Source of the DNA: Haloquadratum sp. J07HQX50
GTDB taxonomy: Archaea; Halobacteriota; Halobacteria; Halobacteriales; Haloferacaceae
Direction of reading: 5' to 3'
DNA: 6,857 nt
Assembly (NCBI GenBank): GCA_000416005.1
Contig: KE356563.1
Span: 792,901-799,757 of the forward strand
The notes beneath the pieces are model-generated. The model was not told the DNA's origin, did not search any database, and saw nothing but the letters and a program-made list of their open reading frames with translations. Positions 5,608-6,857 of this stretch are shown in pieces; position 1 is the stretch's first letter; the number at the start of each line of letters is the position of its first letter. Made by a program: the position numbers and the translations under genes.

Positions 5608-6857
5608 ATGAACGACAAAGAGACGATTCGTCGGCGTATCGGCTATCTGTTATCAGAATCGGGGGTGATTGGTCAAGACCATCTCGATGAGACAGTTGAA
5701 TTGGCGTGGCCACGCGTCGTAACCGGATTCGCGATTATGTCGATGCGAACAGTCGATCTGGCTCTCATCGGTATTGTCCTTGGGGCCAGTGGCGTTGCCG
5801 GACTCGCCGTTGCGAATTCATTTTGGATGGTGGGGAAGTTTGCATATATTGGTCTTGCTGGAGGAACGTTGTCACTTGTTTCACAGAACTTCGGGGGAGG
5901 AGATAATGAAACAGCGCGAGCGGTGGTAGTGGCTAGCTTTGTCGGTATCGTTGTGGTTTCGATTGGTTTGATACCTGCGTTCATGTATTACGCACACGAG
6001 CTGATTGCGACATTGAGCAGTGGATCAACGGTTACACAGCATGGAGCCAGATACCTGTTATTTGTCGCACCAGCACTCTTTTTTGAGGGGATTAGCTTGA
6101 TTGGTTCGCGAACGTACGCTGCGATCGGCAATACATTAACTCCGATGTACGTGCGCGCGTCTGGAGCGGTCCTAAATATCATGTTGAGTGTGATATTTGT
6201 CTTTGGATTCAATCTCGATGTGATTGGTGTTGCCTTGGGAACGACTGTCTCAACGGTTATCGTCTCGGTTGCATTTTTACTTGGTATCGGAGGAATGGTG
6301 CCGTGGAGTACTGTTCCGCAGGTGCAGATTACTCAAGAAACGCCGCTGCCCTCATCCGATCTGTTCACGAGCCTACTCTCTGTGTCTGCCCCACTTGTGG
6401 GCCGACGTATTGCACAGGGGATTGTGGTATTCCCGCTCCTGTGGATTGCAGGGAATTTTGGTGCAGTCACGCTTGCCGCATTGGGTGTTGCGAGACAGAT
6501 ACGGAATCTACTGAATAGTTTCAGCTGGGGGTTCTCAATTGCTGCATCAACGCTCGTGGGTCAATCCCTTGGCAACGCAGATGAAACGGCTGCTGCGGTC
6601 TATGGCACAGAGATTATCAAATTCTCCGCAATCATATTTGTGGGTGCGTCTTCTTTTGTAATGGTCGGAGGGCAGCCTATCGCGGGGTTATTTGTGAGTC
6701 AGTCTCAAACTGAAATCACGACACAGTTCATTCAGGTGGCAGCGGTAAGTGGAATCGCCGCTGGTGTCGATGGCTCAATCAGTGGTGTTCTTCGTGGCGC
6801 TGGTGATACTCATACCCCATTTTATGCGACTCTTGTCGGATCTTATCTTATCGCACT
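5608..6857 (+). CDS. MATE family multidrug/toxin efflux transporter, N-terminal 416 residues (3' end outside window)
   Basis: The frame is open from ATG 5608 to the right edge. It encodes a hydrophobic protein with about ten or eleven membrane segments in view, after an N-terminal cytoplasmic stretch of about 30 residues. MATE proteins export drugs or other organic compounds in exchange for Na+ or H+. The two-fold repeat of the family is visible: GGTLSLVSQNFGGGD (85-99) in the first half matches AASTLVGQSLGNADE (312-326) in the second, and YAAIGNTLTPMYVR (170-183) matches LRGAGDTHTPFYA (395-407). A polar linker at about 231-252 separates the halves. ELAWPRVVTGFA (31-42) is like the opening of other haloarchaeal MATE proteins I remember, which supports the ATG chosen; upstream in-frame GTG codons at 5518 and 5497 would add improbable Pro/Arg-rich sequence. 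The substrate is unknown. Perhaps 50-80 residues are missing at the right edge. Confidence 0.9.
   Translation, partial: MNDKETIRRRIGYLLSESGVIGQDHLDETVELAWPRVVTGFAIMSMRTVDLALIGIVLGASGVAGLAVANSFWMVGKFAYIGLAGGTLSLVSQNFGGGDNETARAVVVASFVGIVVVSIGLIPAFMYYAHELIATLSSGSTVTQHGARYLLFVAPALFFEGISLIGSRTYAAIGNTLTPMYVRASGAVLNIMLSVIFVFGFNLDVIGVALGTTVSTVIVSVAFLLGIGGMVPWSTVPQVQITQETPLPSSDLFTSLLSVSAPLVGRRIAQGIVVFPLLWIAGNFGAVTLAALGVARQIRNLLNSFSWGFSIAASTLVGQSLGNADETAAAVYGTEIIKFSAIIFVGASSFVMVGGQPIAGLFVSQSQTEITTQFIQVAAVSGIAAGVDGSISGVLRGAGDTHTPFYATLVGSYLIA

Noticed and set aside
5408..5713. 101-codon minus-strand frame in the proC-MATE gap
   Set aside because: It overlaps the MATE start on the opposite strand, has no recognisable motif and has a composition unlike the neighbouring proteins.
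1..6857. CRISPR arrays, insertion sequences, defence genes or attachment sites
   Set aside because: No regularly spaced repeats, transposase motifs, terminal inverted repeats or integrase remnants were seen; most of the content is ordinary chromosomal metabolism.

Overview
The window looks like chromosomal DNA from a haloarchaeon of unusually moderate GC content (roughly half, by eye). The predicted proteins are rich in Asp and Glu, most genes lack a Shine-Dalgarno sequence close to the start, and several proteins have a haloarchaeal flavour (ProB beginning its kinase fold with VVKAGTNSL, the acidic ribbon-helix-helix protein, the winged-helix protein with an SRPTVYRR recognition helix). A Haloquadratum-like organism would fit the base composition, but that is an inference from memory and not a database match.

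Layout. Positions 1-546 hold the 3' end of a winged-helix regulator gene followed by a small acidic ribbon-helix-helix protein. Positions 680-1477 encode an SDR-fold protein of the FabG-like group that lacks the canonical catalytic Tyr and Lys. After a 292-base gap with two small inverted repeats comes msrA (1770-2285), a peptide methionine sulfoxide reductase. It runs tail to tail, with 10 bases between stop codons, into a complete proline biosynthesis cluster on the minus strand: proC (5309-4530), proB (4537-3683) and proA (3612-2296). A 298-base divergent intergenic region separates proC from a MATE-family transporter gene (from 5608) that runs off the right edge.

How the genes work together. 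ProB phosphorylates glutamate, ProA reduces the product to glutamate-5-semialdehyde, which cyclises to pyrroline-5-carboxylate, and ProC reduces that to proline. The three genes lie in reverse pathway order. proC and proB overlap by 8 bases, which suggests translational coupling. proA follows after 70 bases that contain a TATA-like element flanked by a 7-base direct repeat with a 10-base period, so proA may also have its own promoter. The other genes (regulators, SDR, MsrA, MATE) have no evident pathway link to the proline cluster.

No CRISPR array, RNA gene, insertion sequence or clearly new system was found. The points most worth a second look are the SDR with a replaced active site, the putative internal proA promoter, and the PUA-less ProB.
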